A stretch of DNA of 64,000 nt, from assembly GCF_030816475.1 (NCBI RefSeq), contig NZ_JAUSXF010000001.1, forward strand, positions 1,426,001-1,490,000, read 5' to 3'. Of this stretch, positions 28,679 through 38,132 are shown piece after piece; within the stretch, counting starts at the first letter, position 1, and each line of letters begins with the position of its first letter. Made by a program: the position numbers and the translations under genes. The stretch is from Arthrobacter pascens. Lineage in GTDB: Bacteria; Actinomycetota; Actinomycetes; Actinomycetales; Micrococcaceae. The notes below the pieces were generated by a model. That model saw nothing but the letters and a program-made list of their open reading frames with translations, was not told the origin of the DNA and did not search any database.

Positions 28679-29710
28679 ATGACAACAGCCTCGAGCATTG
28701 ATACGCCGGCGGGAGCCGCAGCGGAGTCCCCGGCCGGCAGCACCGCCGGCAGCCAGATGGGATGGCGGCCCATCGGCGTCTTTGATTCAGGCGTTGGCGG
28801 GCTGACCGTGGCACGGTCTATCATCGACCAACTCCCCAACGAGTCGATTCTCTACGTAGGGGACACGGCACACGGTCCCTATGGCCCGTTGCCCATCGCT
28901 GAAGTCCGGGCAAATGCCCTGGGCGTCATGGACGAACTTGTGGACTCCGGCGTCAAGCTGCTCACCATCGCCTGCAACTCGGCGTCGGCCGCTGTCCTGC
29001 GGGACGCCCGCGAGCGGTACACCGCGCGGTACGGAATCCCGGTCATCGAGGTGATCCAGCCGGCTGTGAGGCGCGCGGTGGCTGCCACCAGGAGCGGCAG
29101 GGTGGGCGTGATCGGGACCTCCGCCACGGTAGGTTCCCGGGCCTATGAGGACACCTTCGCCGCCGCGCCGGACCTGGAGATCACCTCCGTGGCCTGCCCG
29201 GACTTCGTGAGCTATGTGGAGGCCGGCATCACCACCGGGCCGGAACTGCTGGCCGTGGCGGAAGAATATCTGGCGCCACTGAAGGCGGCCGGTGTGGACA
29301 CCCTGGTGCTGGGCTGCACCCACTATCCGCTGCTCACCGGAGTTCTTTCCTTTGTGATGGGCGAGGACGTGACGCTCGTGTCCAGTGCCGAGGAAACAGC
29401 GAAGGACGTCTACCGAGCCCTGGCCACGCATAACCTGCAGCGCACTACGGCAGCGCCGCCTGAGCACCACTTCATCGCCACCGGAGACGCTGCCCAGTTC
29501 GAGGCACTGGCCCGCAGGTTCCTCGGGCCCGAAGTGCTCTCGGTTCGGCACGTGGACCACGTGGCCGCCCAATACCCCACCGGCAGCCTGGCCCGGATCA
29601 CTCCCGAAATGATCGCCGCCGCACAGAGCGCCTCGGCGAGGGGCGGCACTGCGGAGCCCCGGATCTCCAATTTCGTTGGCGGCAACAGGACCGGAGGTCC
29701 CGGCCTGTGA
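28679..29710 (+). CDS. murI: Glutamate racemase
   Basis: The enzyme makes D-glutamate for peptidoglycan. The 343-residue product has [10 protein letters not shown] at the start of the fold, the two catalytic cysteines in TIACNSAS and LGCTHYPLL, and VEVIQPAV-type central segments. The first about 30 residues are an Ala/Ser-rich extension. ATG 28679 is preferred to the earlier start at 28637; TATCCT lies nine bases before it, and no ribosome-binding site is near. The next gene overlaps the stop by four bases. Confidence 0.94.
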   Translation: MTTASSIDTPAGAAAESPAGSTAGSQMGWRPIGVFDSGVGGLTVARSIIDQLPNESILYVGDTAHGPYGPLPIAEVRANALGVMDELVDSGVKLLTIACNSASAAVLRDARERYTARYGIPVIEVIQPAVRRAVAATRSGRVGVIGTSATVGSRAYEDTFAAAPDLEITSVACPDFVSYVEAGITTGPELLAVAEEYLAPLKAAGVDTLVLGCTHYPLLTGVLSFVMGEDVTLVSSAEETAKDVYRALATHNLQRTTAAPPEHHFIATGDAAQFEALARRFLGPEVLSVRHVDHVAAQYPTGSLARITPEMIAAAQSASARGGTAEPRISNFVGGNRTGGPGL

Positions 29711-30504
29711 AGCTCACCATCGTCGGCTGCACCGGTTCCTTTCCGGGACCCGGCTCGCCGGCGTCGTGCTACCTCCTGACCGCCCACGACGGCGAGCGGA
29801 CCTGGAAGATCGTGATGGACCTGGGCAGCGGCGCCCTGGGCGCGATCCAGCGGTACACCGATCTGGAAGACATCGACGCCATCTTCCTGACTCACCTTCA
29901 TCCTGACCACTGCATGGATCTTTGCGGCCTGCACGTGGCCGTCCGCTGGAAGCCGGGCGGCTGGGGACGCGGCAGGATCCCGGTGTGGGGTCCCGCGGCA
30001 ACGGCTGACCGGATGGCAACCGCCTACGGCCTGGACCTGGATCCCGGCATGCACGGGGAATTCGACTTCACCAACTGGACCGAGCGGAAGCCGGTGACGC
30101 TGGGGCCCTTCACCGTGACGCCGTTCGCCGTGAACCATCCGGTCGAGGAGGCCTACGCCCTCCGGGTGGAAGCCACCGAACCTGACAAGAACGGCACCAG
30201 GACCACCCGCGTCCTGACCTATTCGGGAGACACGGACTCGTGCATTGGGCTGGAGGAGGCTGCCAAGGACGCGGACCTGTTCTTGTGCGAGGCGGCCTTT
30301 GAAGAGGGCCGGGACGACGGCATCAAAGACGTGCACCTGACGGGCAAGCGTGCCGGCGAGGCGGCGGCAGCGGCGGGGGCCAGAAGGCTGCTGCTCACCC
30401 ACATTCCCGTCTGGACCTCACAGACGAAGGTCATGCAGGAGGCCCGCCCGGTTTTCGGCGGCGACGTGGCAGTTGCCGTTGCCGGTGTGCACTACACCAT
30501 CTGA
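29707..30504 (+). CDS. Metallo-beta-lactamase-fold hydrolase (RNase Z/PhnP-like)
   Basis: A 265-residue enzyme with the metal motif [12 protein letters not shown], an aspartate in YSGDTDSC, and terminal histidines in LLLTHIPVW. The general shape is that of RNase Z-like or cyclic phosphodiesterase-like proteins, but the RNase Z flexible arm is not evident. It sits between murI and rph in the order common to actinobacteria, and the GTG start overlaps the murI stop (GTGA). The substrate is unknown. Confidence 0.88.
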   Translation: MKLTIVGCTGSFPGPGSPASCYLLTAHDGERTWKIVMDLGSGALGAIQRYTDLEDIDAIFLTHLHPDHCMDLCGLHVAVRWKPGGWGRGRIPVWGPAATADRMATAYGLDLDPGMHGEFDFTNWTERKPVTLGPFTVTPFAVNHPVEEAYALRVEATEPDKNGTRTTRVLTYSGDTDSCIGLEEAAKDADLFLCEAAFEEGRDDGIKDVHLTGKRAGEAAAAAGARRLLLTHIPVWTSQTKVMQEARPVFGGDVAVAVAGVHYTI

Positions 30505-30567
30505 GCGCCTTGATCCCACTGTGCGTCCATAGCCAGGGGGCGTCCCCTCGAGCGCGGAACCTGTCGA

Positions 30568-30573
30568 TAAGCT
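30568..30573 (+). promoter_or_regulatory. Candidate leaderless -10 box of rph
   Basis: TAAGCT lies six bases before ATG 30580. Confidence 0.55.
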
Positions 30574-30579
30574 AGAGGC

Positions 30580-31338
30580 ATGACTTCAGAAGCAACGGCA
30601 GTGCCCGTAGTGCGCGGCGATGGCCGCGCCCCCGACCAGCTCCGCCCCATCAGCATCACCCGCGGATGGTCCAAGCAGGCCGAGGGATCTGCCCTGATCG
30701 AATTCGGCAACACCCGGGTCCTGTGCACGGCGTCCCTGACTGTGGGAGTGCCGCGCTGGCTGAAGGGCGAAGGCCGCGGCTGGGTTACGGCCGAATACGC
30801 CATGCTTCCCCGTGCCACCAATACCCGGTCCGACCGTGAATCAGTCAAGGGGAAAATCGGCGGCCGAACCCATGAGATTTCCCGGCTGATCGGGCGTTCC
30901 CTGCGGTCCATCATTGATACCAAGGCCCTCGGTGAGAACACGATCGTGCTGGATTGCGATGTCCTCCAGGCCGACGGCGGAACACGTACCGCGGCCATTA
31001 CGGGGGCTTACGTCGCCCTGGCTGATGCCATCCGTTTTGCGCGGGACAATAAGCTCATCGCCAGGAACGCCCAGCCCCTCATCGACACCATTGCGGCGGT
31101 TTCCGTCGGCATCATCGATGGCATCCCCATGCTCGACCTGCCCTACGTCGAGGATGTCCGCGCAGAGACGGACATGAACGTGGTGGTCACCGGATCCGGG
31201 AAATTCGTGGAGGTGCAGGGCACGGCTGAAGGCGCGCCCTTTGACCGCGACGAGCTCAACAAGCTGCTGGACCTGGCACTGCTGGGCACCACACAGCTGG
31301 CGGCCATCCAGCGTGAGACGCTCGCGGACTCCCTGTGA
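30580..31338 (+). CDS. rph: Ribonuclease PH
   Basis: RNase PH trims tRNA 3' ends using phosphate. The 252-residue product has the standard features: [16 protein letters not shown] at the start, [30 protein letters not shown] and [15 protein letters not shown]. The start is supported by the TAAGCT box six bases upstream. It overlaps rdgB by four bases (GTGA), which pairs an RNA exonuclease with a nucleotide-pool cleaner in one transcript. Confidence 0.97.
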   Translation: MTSEATAVPVVRGDGRAPDQLRPISITRGWSKQAEGSALIEFGNTRVLCTASLTVGVPRWLKGEGRGWVTAEYAMLPRATNTRSDRESVKGKIGGRTHEISRLIGRSLRSIIDTKALGENTIVLDCDVLQADGGTRTAAITGAYVALADAIRFARDNKLIARNAQPLIDTIAAVSVGIIDGIPMLDLPYVEDVRAETDMNVVVTGSGKFVEVQGTAEGAPFDRDELNKLLDLALLGTTQLAAIQRETLADSL

Positions 31339-32006
31339 ACCTTCCGGTTGCGGGAGCAAGAGTACCGGACGGAGCGGCGCCGCGCCTTGTCCTCGCCACG
31401 CATAACCAAGGCAAGCTGAAGGAACTGCGGGAGCTCCTGCGCGGGCAGATCCCGGGACTCGACGTCGACACGCAGGTGGTGGATGCCGCGGCGGCTGGTG
31501 CGCCGGACGTCGTCGAAACCGGCGTGACCTTCGCCGAGAATTCGCTGCTGAAGGCGCGTGCGGTTGCCGACGCCACCGGCCTGGTGGCCATTGCCGATGA
31601 TTCCGGGCTTGCAGTGGACGTGCTCGGCGGGGCACCCGGGATCTTTTCCGCCAGATGGGCCGGCAGGCACGGCGACGATACTGCCAACCTCAGGCTCCTG
31701 CTGGACCAGCTCTCCGACGTGCCGGACGTGCACCGGGGCGCGGCCTTCGTTTGCGCAGCCGCGCTTGCCGTTCCGGAGCCGGGCGACGGCGGCGCCCGCC
31801 GTGAAGTGGTGGAGTACGGCCAGTTGGAAGGCGTGCTGCTGCGCGAGCCCCGCGGCGCGGGCGGCTTCGGCTACGACCCCGTGCTGCAGCCGCTGGGGGA
31901 GGAGCGCAGCTGTGCTGAACTGACCCCGTCGGAGAAGAATGCGATCAGCCACCGGGGCAAGGCCTTCCGTGCACTGCTGCCTGCCATCGCGGAAGCCCTG
32001 AAGTAG
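31335..32006 (+). CDS. rdgB: XTP/dITP diphosphatase (RdgB/HAM1 family)
   Basis: The enzyme hydrolyses non-canonical purine triphosphates such as dITP and XTP. The 223-residue product has [15 protein letters not shown], the catalytic [19 protein letters not shown] core, and GFGYDPV, with SHRGKAF near the end. There is a 10-residue N-terminal extension relative to the shortest members. The GTG start overlaps the rph stop. The converging dedA gene ends 31 bases downstream; small repeats in that gap are too weak to call a terminator. Confidence 0.95.
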   Translation: MNLPVAGARVPDGAAPRLVLATHNQGKLKELRELLRGQIPGLDVDTQVVDAAAAGAPDVVETGVTFAENSLLKARAVADATGLVAIADDSGLAVDVLGGAPGIFSARWAGRHGDDTANLRLLLDQLSDVPDVHRGAAFVCAAALAVPEPGDGGARREVVEYGQLEGVLLREPRGAGGFGYDPVLQPLGEERSCAELTPSEKNAISHRGKAFRALLPAIAEALK

Positions 32007-32037
32007 TTCCCCTTGGGGAGCCACTTCAGTGGGGGAG

Positions 32038-32829
32038 TCAGAGCTCCCGGTGTGTTTTCCGCTCGGCTTCGGGTTCGTGCTCCTCGATGAACTCGTCCAC
32101 GGGGTCGGTTCCGAACTTGGCAGCCTGGCGCTTCGCCGAGAGGCCCCGGAGCACCTCGATGCCGATCGGAATCACGGAGAGCAGCACGATGCAGATGAAA
32201 ATGATGTCCAGATTGTCCCGGACCCACGGCACCTTGTCGCCCAGGAGGTAGCCGAGCAGAGTGACACCGCCGCCCCAGAGCACCGCACCGATGACGTTGA
32301 ACAGGAAGAACTTCCGCTTGTCCATCTGGGCAACGCCCACGATCACCGGCACGAAAGTCCTGATGATCGGGACGAAGCGGGCAAGGATCAGGGCCTTGCC
32401 GCCATGTTTTTCGAAGAAGGCATGCGCGTTCTCGACATTCTCACGCTTGAACAGTCGCGATTCGGGCTTGTTGAAAATGGCCGGACCGGCTTTCGCGCCG
32501 ATCAGGTAGCCGGCCTGGTTACCGATGATGGCCGCGACGACGATCAGCACGGTCAAAAGCCAGATATTGAACTTGATGGTGTCGGTGGCCACCAGGAGAC
32601 CGGCCGTAAAGAGCATCGAGTCGCCGGGGAGGAAGAACCCCACCAGAAGTCCCGTCTCTGCAAAGACGATGCCGCAGACGAGCAGCACCACCCAGGGCGC
32701 CAGCGCGGGGTCGGCCAGGAAGATCTGGGGGTTCAGCCAGTCGGGCAGGAACGAGGCCAGCTGCGGCTGGACCGGTCCCGCACCGCCCAGCATGGACACG
32801 GCGAGGTGGTTCGTCACAGGAAAGTTCAC
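32038..32829 (-). CDS. DedA family membrane protein
   Basis: A 263-residue membrane protein with the SNARE-associated (VTT) domain. Marks are FAETGLLVGFFLPGDSML, then FFEKHGGKALILARFVPIIR with the conserved basic and acidic residues, and GAVLWGGGVTLLGYLLG. DedA proteins act as lipid (undecaprenyl phosphate or phospholipid) flippases or transporters. The C-terminal tail is basic. The GTG start has TACCCT six bases upstream. It is divergent from the exonuclease gene, 52 bases away. Confidence 0.92.
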   Translation of the reverse strand: MNFPVTNHLAVSMLGGAGPVQPQLASFLPDWLNPQIFLADPALAPWVVLLVCGIVFAETGLLVGFFLPGDSMLFTAGLLVATDTIKFNIWLLTVLIVVAAIIGNQAGYLIGAKAGPAIFNKPESRLFKRENVENAHAFFEKHGGKALILARFVPIIRTFVPVIVGVAQMDKRKFFLFNVIGAVLWGGGVTLLGYLLGDKVPWVRDNLDIIFICIVLLSVIPIGIEVLRGLSAKRQAAKFGTDPVDEFIEEHEPEAERKTHREL

Positions 32830-32835
32830 CCCTCA

Positions 32836-32875
32836 AGGGTACTTGACGGGCCTGTGCGCTTTTCGGCGGTAAGGT
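32836..32875. promoter_or_regulatory. Interlocked divergent promoters of dedA and the exonuclease gene
   Basis: On the minus strand TACCCT (32841-32836) lies six bases before the dedA GTG. On the plus strand TAAGGT (32870-32875) lies six bases before the exonuclease GTG. Only 28 bases separate the two -10 boxes, so any -35 contacts must overlap. Confidence 0.5.
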
Positions 32876-32881
32876 TGGCCC

Positions 32882-33895
32882 GTGGGTTTGGACTTTACGG
32901 CGATCGACTTCGAGACTGCCAACGGCTTCCGGGGTTCACCGTGCGCGGTGGGCCTGACAAAGGTCCGTGGCGGACGTGTAGTGGAGGAAGCATCCTGGTT
33001 GATGCGCCCGCCCGCAGACCACGACCACTTTGACTATCACAACGTCAGGATCCACGGGATCAGGGCAGAGGACGTGGCAGGCCGTCCCCGCTTCGGTGAG
33101 CTTTTTCCGGAGATCGGCGCGTTCATCGGCGGCGACATCCTGGCCGCACACAACGCCGCTTTCGACCTCGGCGTCATCCGGTCCGGCCTGGAGGTCTCCG
33201 GCCTTCCCGGCCCTGCATACGACTACGTCTGCACCGTGATGCTGTCACGGCGCTGCTATTCCCTGGTATCGAATTCGCTGCCGTTTGCTGCGGAGGAGGC
33301 CGGCGTCCCGCTGGTGAACCACCACGACGCCGCGGAGGACGCCCGTGCGTGCGCCGGCATCCTGATCGACATCGCCGCGCGCAACACCGCCAACAGCATC
33401 GCCGAACTATACCTCTCGCTCGGGCTCAACCTGCCCCGTCAGCAGGCCTTCGATCCGGCACGCGATGCCCTGTCCAAGCCCAGCATTGCCGCAATTTCGG
33501 GGGCAGCCGCAGGAAACGACGCGCCCCTGGTCCGGCCGTTCAAATCCGGGTGGCCGGAAGAGGGCGCAAACCCGCTTCCGAATCCGGATGCCGAACCCGG
33601 GCACCCGCTGTACGGACAGACGGTGGTATTCACCGGCGTGCTGGCGATGGGGCGGCCGGAAGCGAAGGTGCGGTCGGCAGAGGTAGGTGCGCGGCCGGAA
33701 AGCCGGGTAACGGCCCGTACCACGGTGCTGGTGGTGGGGGATGGTTTCGTAGCCTCTGACCTCCGCTCCGGAAGGCTGACCGGCAAGGCCAGGCGCGTCC
33801 TGGAACTGCACGGGCGCGGCCAGCCGATCGAAGTCCTCTCCGAAGGTGAGTTCCTGCAGATGGTTGGCGGCTTCGCGGCCGCCGCGACGGCCTAG
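32882..33895 (+). CDS. DnaQ-like exonuclease with C-terminal BRCT domain
   Basis: A 337-residue protein. The N-terminal about 165 residues form a DEDDh 3'-5' exonuclease: FTAIDFETAN (first acidic pair), AAHNAAFDLGVI, and NHHDAAEDARACAGI with the final His/Asp. After a linker, residues about 240-335 look like a BRCT domain (LYGQTVVFTGVLAMG, ARTTVLVVGDG, GKARRVLEL). The combination suggests DNA repair or proofreading guided by BRCT-mediated binding. It is not the polymerase III epsilon of the main replisome by context. The start is supported by TAAGGT. Confidence 0.9.
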   Translation: MGLDFTAIDFETANGFRGSPCAVGLTKVRGGRVVEEASWLMRPPADHDHFDYHNVRIHGIRAEDVAGRPRFGELFPEIGAFIGGDILAAHNAAFDLGVIRSGLEVSGLPGPAYDYVCTVMLSRRCYSLVSNSLPFAAEEAGVPLVNHHDAAEDARACAGILIDIAARNTANSIAELYLSLGLNLPRQQAFDPARDALSKPSIAAISGAAAGNDAPLVRPFKSGWPEEGANPLPNPDAEPGHPLYGQTVVFTGVLAMGRPEAKVRSAEVGARPESRVTARTTVLVVGDGFVASDLRSGRLTGKARRVLELHGRGQPIEVLSEGEFLQMVGGFAAAATA

Positions 33896-33992
33896 ACTCC
33901 AGCTCCTGGAACCCTGCTCCTGGAACACTGCCTTGGAATTCGGCGCAGGTTCATCCGGCGCAACAAAGCTTCCCAGCCACGGATCACGCTCC

Positions 33993-33998
33993 TAGCCT
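33993..33998 (+). promoter_or_regulatory. Candidate leaderless -10 box of the DUF4395 gene
   Basis: TAGCCT lies six bases before ATG 34005. Confidence 0.5.
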
Positions 33999-34004
33999 TG
34001 CAGG

Positions 34005-34595
34005 ATGAGCAACTCCACCGGTACACAGCCCCCGGCTGTAGGTGACAGTCAGGTCAGTCCTGCGCCTGTCAGTCCTGAAAAAGTCCGTCCTGAAACGGTT
34101 CGGGCCGGTGTGGACTGGCGGGCCGTGTTCGCGTTTCCCAACCCGGTCAACGAATACGCGGCCCGCATCACCGCGGCTTTGGTGGTGCTGTTGGCCATCA
34201 TCACGCTGCTTTCCGGCTCAGGATGGGGCCTGCTGGCCATCGCGCTGGGATTCTGGCTGCGGGTGCTTTTCGGGCCACGGATCTCGCCGCTGGCCCTGCT
34301 CTCGGTCAAGGTCCTCGCACCGCGCCTTGGGAGGGCACGCCTGGTCCCGGGGCCGCCCAAGCGCTTTGCCCAGGGAATGGGGGCGTTCGTTTCCTCGGCC
34401 GCGCTGGTCCTGTTCGTGGCAGGCGCGCTTCCCGCCGCATGGATTGCCCTGGCAGTTCTGATCGTGGCGGCGTCACTGGAGGCGTTTGCCGGATTCTGCC
34501 TTGGATGCGTGATTTTCGGGATGCTCCAGCGCCGTGGCCTGATCCCCGAGGATGTCTGCGAAGCCTGCAACAACATCTCACTCAGGCAGTCGTAA
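34005..34595 (+). CDS. DUF4395 family membrane protein
   Basis: A 196-residue protein. The first about 35 residues are a soluble Pro/Val-rich tail, followed by VDWRAVFAFPNPVNEYAARI, and then four membrane helices. The C-terminal GFCLGCVIFGML and EDVCEACNN give two cysteine pairs, typical of DUF4395. The family is often found near thioredoxin or rhodanese genes, but none is adjacent here. The gene's last 14 bases overlap the end of the converging ADP-ribosylglycohydrolase gene. Confidence 0.88.
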   Translation: MSNSTGTQPPAVGDSQVSPAPVSPEKVRPETVRAGVDWRAVFAFPNPVNEYAARITAALVVLLAIITLLSGSGWGLLAIALGFWLRVLFGPRISPLALLSVKVLAPRLGRARLVPGPPKRFAQGMGAFVSSAALVLFVAGALPAAWIALAVLIVAASLEAFAGFCLGCVIFGMLQRRGLIPEDVCEACNNISLRQS

Positions 34596-35682
34596 CAGCC
34601 ACCAGCTGATCGCCCATGCTGCGGATGACGTCAGGGGCCTCAAGGGCTTCCAGCCACTGCTCCGGCAGGCAGGCCTCGCCGTAATAGGCTCCCAGGATGT
34701 TTCCCGCGATGGAACCCGTTGAGTCGCTGTCGCCGCTGTGGTTGACCGCCAGGGCGACAGCCGCCCGGAAATGGTCCTGGGGCCCAAAGTCCAGGTTCCC
34801 GGCCATACTGCCGTCAGGCCCGGATGCCGTTGCCAGAACGGCGTAAAGCCCGACGGCGAGCGCCTCCTCGGCGACCCAGCCCTCGCCCAGTTCCCGCACA
34901 AGGTCCTCCGGAGCAGCCGGGCCTGAGGAGGCCATGCGGACCGCGGCGTCCAGCCGTTCCTGCAGTTCGGGAGCCGCGCCTTCAAGGCTATGGACCTCCG
35001 CCAGGACCGCGTCGGCGGCCGCGGGCAGGGTGTCACCGGCAACCAGGCGATGAATCAGGAGGCTGAAAATGCCGGCACTCTGCCGGGCTGAGGGATGTCC
35101 GTGCGTCAGTGCCGCGGCATCAGCGCTCAACTTGTAGACGGCGTCGGGCGTTATATGCGGAACGAGGCCGAACGGTGCGGACCGCATCACCGTGCCGCAG
35201 CCCTTCGACTCCGGATTGACAGGGCGGAAAACCGTCCCCATCTCTCCGGTAGCCAGCCCGCTCAGGCAGGCATTTCCCGGGGCCCGGCGGTGCCTGAGGA
35301 CCTCCTGGCTGTCGATCCACCGGGGCTGCGGAACCGGAGCGGATGGCGGTACGGCCTCACCCTGGCTGGCGAGCCAGCGAAGATAGGCGAGCCACAGGCA
35401 GGCGTTAACATCGGCACCCACGCCGGAGTTGGCCCACTCTAGCGCCTCCACCAGTCCGTCTACTGTGTACAGCGTCATCTGGGTGTCGTCCGAAAAGTGG
35501 CTGCCGCCGTCGAGCGCTGAAAAATCCCGCAGACCTTCGACGCCGAAACGGCCGCGGATCGCCTCGATCGAATCGAACTCGACGGCGTAGCCGAGCGAGT
35601 CTCCCAGGGCGCCGCCCAGGAGGCAGCCGTGTATGCGGGATTCCAACGAAGGCGCTGTCACAGGGCCAGGATCGATGCTCAT
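34582..35682 (-). CDS. ADP-ribosylglycohydrolase family protein
   Basis: A 366-residue enzyme of the DraG/ARH type, which removes ADP-ribose from proteins or small molecules with two Mg2+ ions. The metal sites are seen in GCLLGGALGDSLGYAVEF, SHFSDDTQMTLYT and the C-terminal NHSGDSDSTGSIAGNILGA. No partner ADP-ribosyltransferase is nearby, so the target is unknown. The ATG at 35682 begins MSIDPGPV, with TAAATT seven bases upstream; the longer upstream frame overlaps the aquaporin gene and is rejected. Confidence 0.92.
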   Translation of the reverse strand: MSIDPGPVTAPSLESRIHGCLLGGALGDSLGYAVEFDSIEAIRGRFGVEGLRDFSALDGGSHFSDDTQMTLYTVDGLVEALEWANSGVGADVNACLWLAYLRWLASQGEAVPPSAPVPQPRWIDSQEVLRHRRAPGNACLSGLATGEMGTVFRPVNPESKGCGTVMRSAPFGLVPHITPDAVYKLSADAAALTHGHPSARQSAGIFSLLIHRLVAGDTLPAAADAVLAEVHSLEGAAPELQERLDAAVRMASSGPAAPEDLVRELGEGWVAEEALAVGLYAVLATASGPDGSMAGNLDFGPQDHFRAAVALAVNHSGDSDSTGSIAGNILGAYYGEACLPEQWLEALEAPDVIRSMGDQLVAVTTA

Positions 35683-35689
35683 GACAGTA

Positions 35690-35733
35690 AATTTACCGTG
35701 GCCGAAAGCGCTGGCCGAACCTGGCGCTAAGCT
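35690..35733. promoter_or_regulatory. Divergent promoter region of the ADP-ribosylglycohydrolase and aquaporin genes
   Basis: On the minus strand TAAATT (35695-35690) lies seven bases before ATG 35682. On the plus strand TAAGCT (35728-35733) would give the aquaporin mRNA a leader of about 100 bases before ATG 35842. Confidence 0.45.
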
Positions 35734-35841
35734 CGGATGCAGCGAACGTTCAGATTCCGATGGCAGAATGCAAGGCTGCAGGTGAGGGTCATCCTCCCGC
35801 CTGCGCCGGCTCCAGAACTCCAATCCAAAGGACAGACCACC

Positions 35842-36885
35842 ATGACTACCCCTGTGCCCGTCCACCACGCACCCGACGCCGGGCTGCCAGCCGGCGTTGC
35901 TGCCGAACCGCGCTACGGACTGGTGCCCAGGCTGGCGGCAGAAGCCTTCGGCAGCCTGTTCCTGGTGGTCGCCGGCCTTGGCGTACCGCTGTTCTCGATC
36001 CCGCAGTCCAGTCCCATACCCGCAGCCCTCGCCGGAGGCCTTGCTGTCACCGCCGCCATGTTTGCCTTTGGCTACGTATCCGGCGGTCATTTCAACCCGG
36101 CAGTGACGGTGGGTAACGCGGTCGCCGGCCGGATCCGGCTCGGGGAAGCGGCGGCCTACATCGGCGCGCAGCTCGTGGGGGGCCTGCTTGGTGCTCTTAC
36201 GCTGTTCGGCATCCTTCGCACCCTGCCCAGCATCCAGGACAGCCGGACTGCGTTCGACACCGTGACGGCGGGCTTCGGCGAGCACTCCATCATCCAGGCT
36301 CCGCTTGCGGGCGTCCTCCTGCTCGAAGTGCTCGGCGCCGCGATCCTGGTGGCCATTTTCCTGGGCACCACAGCGGGGAAGAACCTCAACACGGCAGCTG
36401 CCCCCGTCGCCGTTGGCCTTGGGTTCGCCGTCCTGCTCCAGCTGGGCCAGTCCGTGGGCAACGCTCCATTCAACCCGGCCCGTGCCACGGCCTCTGCCCT
36501 GTTCAGTTCAAGCTGGTCCCTGGAACAGCTTTGGGTGTTCTGGGTTGCACCACTCGTGGGCGCTGCCATTGCCGGACTGGTCTTCCGCGGCTTCGCCGAA
36601 GCACCGGCTGCAGTGGCTGCCCCGGGCGCCCCCGCAGATGTGCTCGAGGACGCCTTCGAGGACGGTGAAGACGCCGACGACGAATCCGGGGAGGAAGAAG
36701 ACAGCCTGACCGGTGGGGGTAAGGGTGTTCCTGCGGAGGAGACGGTTCCCTCAGAGGTCAACGTTCCTTCAGAGCAAAACGGTCCCTCGGCGGTCAACGT
36801 TCCTTCAGCTGACGGCGTTCCGTCCGGAGGAGCGGGCTCCGGACGTAACGAAGCGCAGGATTTCTTCGAGGGAAAGCGCAGCTAG
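35842..36885 (+). CDS. MIP family channel (aquaporin) with repetitive acidic tail
   Basis: A 347-residue channel with six membrane helices and both NPA motifs: GGHFNPAVTVG and NAPFNPARATA. The second carries the selectivity-filter arginine of orthodox water channels. The channel core ends near residue 255. The remaining about 90 residues are acidic and low in complexity, then an imperfect repeat built on VPSE/VPSA units. Such a tail is absent from E. coli AqpZ. ATG 35842 follows AAAGGACAGACCACC, a good ribosome-binding site; an ATG at 35737 would add 35 residues with no family character. Confidence 0.92.
   Translation: MTTPVPVHHAPDAGLPAGVAAEPRYGLVPRLAAEAFGSLFLVVAGLGVPLFSIPQSSPIPAALAGGLAVTAAMFAFGYVSGGHFNPAVTVGNAVAGRIRLGEAAAYIGAQLVGGLLGALTLFGILRTLPSIQDSRTAFDTVTAGFGEHSIIQAPLAGVLLLEVLGAAILVAIFLGTTAGKNLNTAAAPVAVGLGFAVLLQLGQSVGNAPFNPARATASALFSSSWSLEQLWVFWVAPLVGAAIAGLVFRGFAEAPAAVAAPGAPADVLEDAFEDGEDADDESGEEEDSLTGGGKGVPAEETVPSEVNVPSEQNGPSAVNVPSADGVPSGGAGSGRNEAQDFFEGKRS
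36640..36840 (+). repeat. Region encoding acidic and VPS-repeat tail of the aquaporin
   Basis: The DNA encodes EDAFEDGEDADDESGEEED, then about five imperfect units of 7-10 codons starting GTTCCT/GTTCCC TCA. Tandem duplication of short units is the likely origin. Confidence 0.6.
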
Positions 36886-36929
36886 GGCTGTCTGCTGCGG
36901 CGGTTGCTCAAACTGTAGGCGTCAGCCGA

Positions 36930-36935
36930 TAGCTT
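36930..36935 (+). promoter_or_regulatory. Candidate leaderless -10 box of sbcD
   Basis: TAGCTT lies six bases before ATG 36942. Confidence 0.5.
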
Positions 36936-36941
36936 AGAAAT

Positions 36942-38132
36942 ATGCGGTTATTGCACACATCGGACTGGCATCTGGGCCGGTCGTTCCACGGGGTTGGAAT
37001 GCTGGACGCCCAGCGGTCCTTCGTCGACCAGCTCGTCACCGCTGTCTCCGAGCACCAGGTTGACGTCGTCCTGATTGCCGGTGACGTCTACGACCGCGCA
37101 CTGCCGGGGGTGGACGTCGTCGGCCTGCTGGATGATGCCCTGGTCCGGCTGACCGCAGCCGGGGCGAAGGTGATGCTGACCAGCGGCAACCACGACTCCG
37201 CTATCAGGCTGGGCTTTGCGTCCCGCCTGCTCGAACGTGGCGGCGTGCATCTCCGGACCCGGCTGGCCGACCTGGACCAGCCACTGCTCCTGCCGCTTGG
37301 AGACAGGCCGCATGGAGAGTGCCAGGATTCGGATTCCGTGCTTGCCATCTACGGCATCCCTTGGCTGGAACCCCGCCTCGTCGCGGAGCAGCTGGGCGTT
37401 GAAACGGCCAGCCATTTTGAGGTGACTCGGGCGGCCACCAGCCTGATCCGTCAGGATCTGGAGCGCCGAAGAGCAGGCAGGACCGTCCACTCGGTGGTGC
37501 TGGCGCATACATTCGCGAGCGGAGGCATCAGCTCGGACAGTGAGCGGGACCTCAGCATCGGGGGAGTAGGCGCAGTCCCGCTGGACCTTTTTGACGGCTT
37601 CAGCTACACAGCCCTGGGCCATCTTCATGGCAGGCAGTCACTTTCCCCGCAGGTACGGTACTCGGGTTCTCCCCTGGCCTACTCCTTCTCAGAGGCCGCT
37701 CACATCAAGGGCAGCTGGCTCATCGACGTCGGACCTGAGGGGGTAACGGGCATTTCTGAACTTGACTGGAAAGCACCCCGGCAGCTGGCAGTGCTGCGCG
37801 GAGAACTTTCCGAACTTCTGGAATCCCTGGACCACGGCTGGGCGGTGGAAGCCTACTGCCAGATCACCCTGACCGATGTGCAAAGGCCGGCCCGGGCCAT
37901 GGAGCGGCTGCGCGCCCGCTTCCCGGATACGCTGGTCCTCGGGTTCGATCCGCAGGGTGCTTCGGCCAAAGCTATTTCGAGCTACAGCAGCAGGCTGGCC
38001 GAAGCCCAGGACGATCTCTCCGTCTGCTGCGGCTTTCTCGAACACGTCCGCGGGCGGGAAGCCGACGACGCCGAGCGCGCAGCCCTCGCCTCAGCACTGG
38101 AAAACGTCCGTCTCCAGGAGGCTTCGCAATGA
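36942..38132 (+). CDS. sbcD: Nuclease SbcCD subunit D
   Basis: SbcD is the Mre11-type nuclease subunit that opens hairpin and palindromic DNA. The 396-residue product starts MRLLHTSDWHLGRSFHG (metal site), has IAGDVYDR, TSGNHDS, and VVLAHTF then ALGHLHGRQ, the full set of phosphoesterase motifs. The C-terminal third is the capping and SbcC-binding region. It overlaps sbcC by four bases (ATGA), so the complex is made in step. The start is supported by TAGCTT six bases upstream. Confidence 0.96.
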   Translation: MRLLHTSDWHLGRSFHGVGMLDAQRSFVDQLVTAVSEHQVDVVLIAGDVYDRALPGVDVVGLLDDALVRLTAAGAKVMLTSGNHDSAIRLGFASRLLERGGVHLRTRLADLDQPLLLPLGDRPHGECQDSDSVLAIYGIPWLEPRLVAEQLGVETASHFEVTRAATSLIRQDLERRRAGRTVHSVVLAHTFASGGISSDSERDLSIGGVGAVPLDLFDGFSYTALGHLHGRQSLSPQVRYSGSPLAYSFSEAAHIKGSWLIDVGPEGVTGISELDWKAPRQLAVLRGELSELLESLDHGWAVEAYCQITLTDVQRPARAMERLRARFPDTLVLGFDPQGASAKAISSYSSRLAEAQDDLSVCCGFLEHVRGREADDAERAALASALENVRLQEASQ

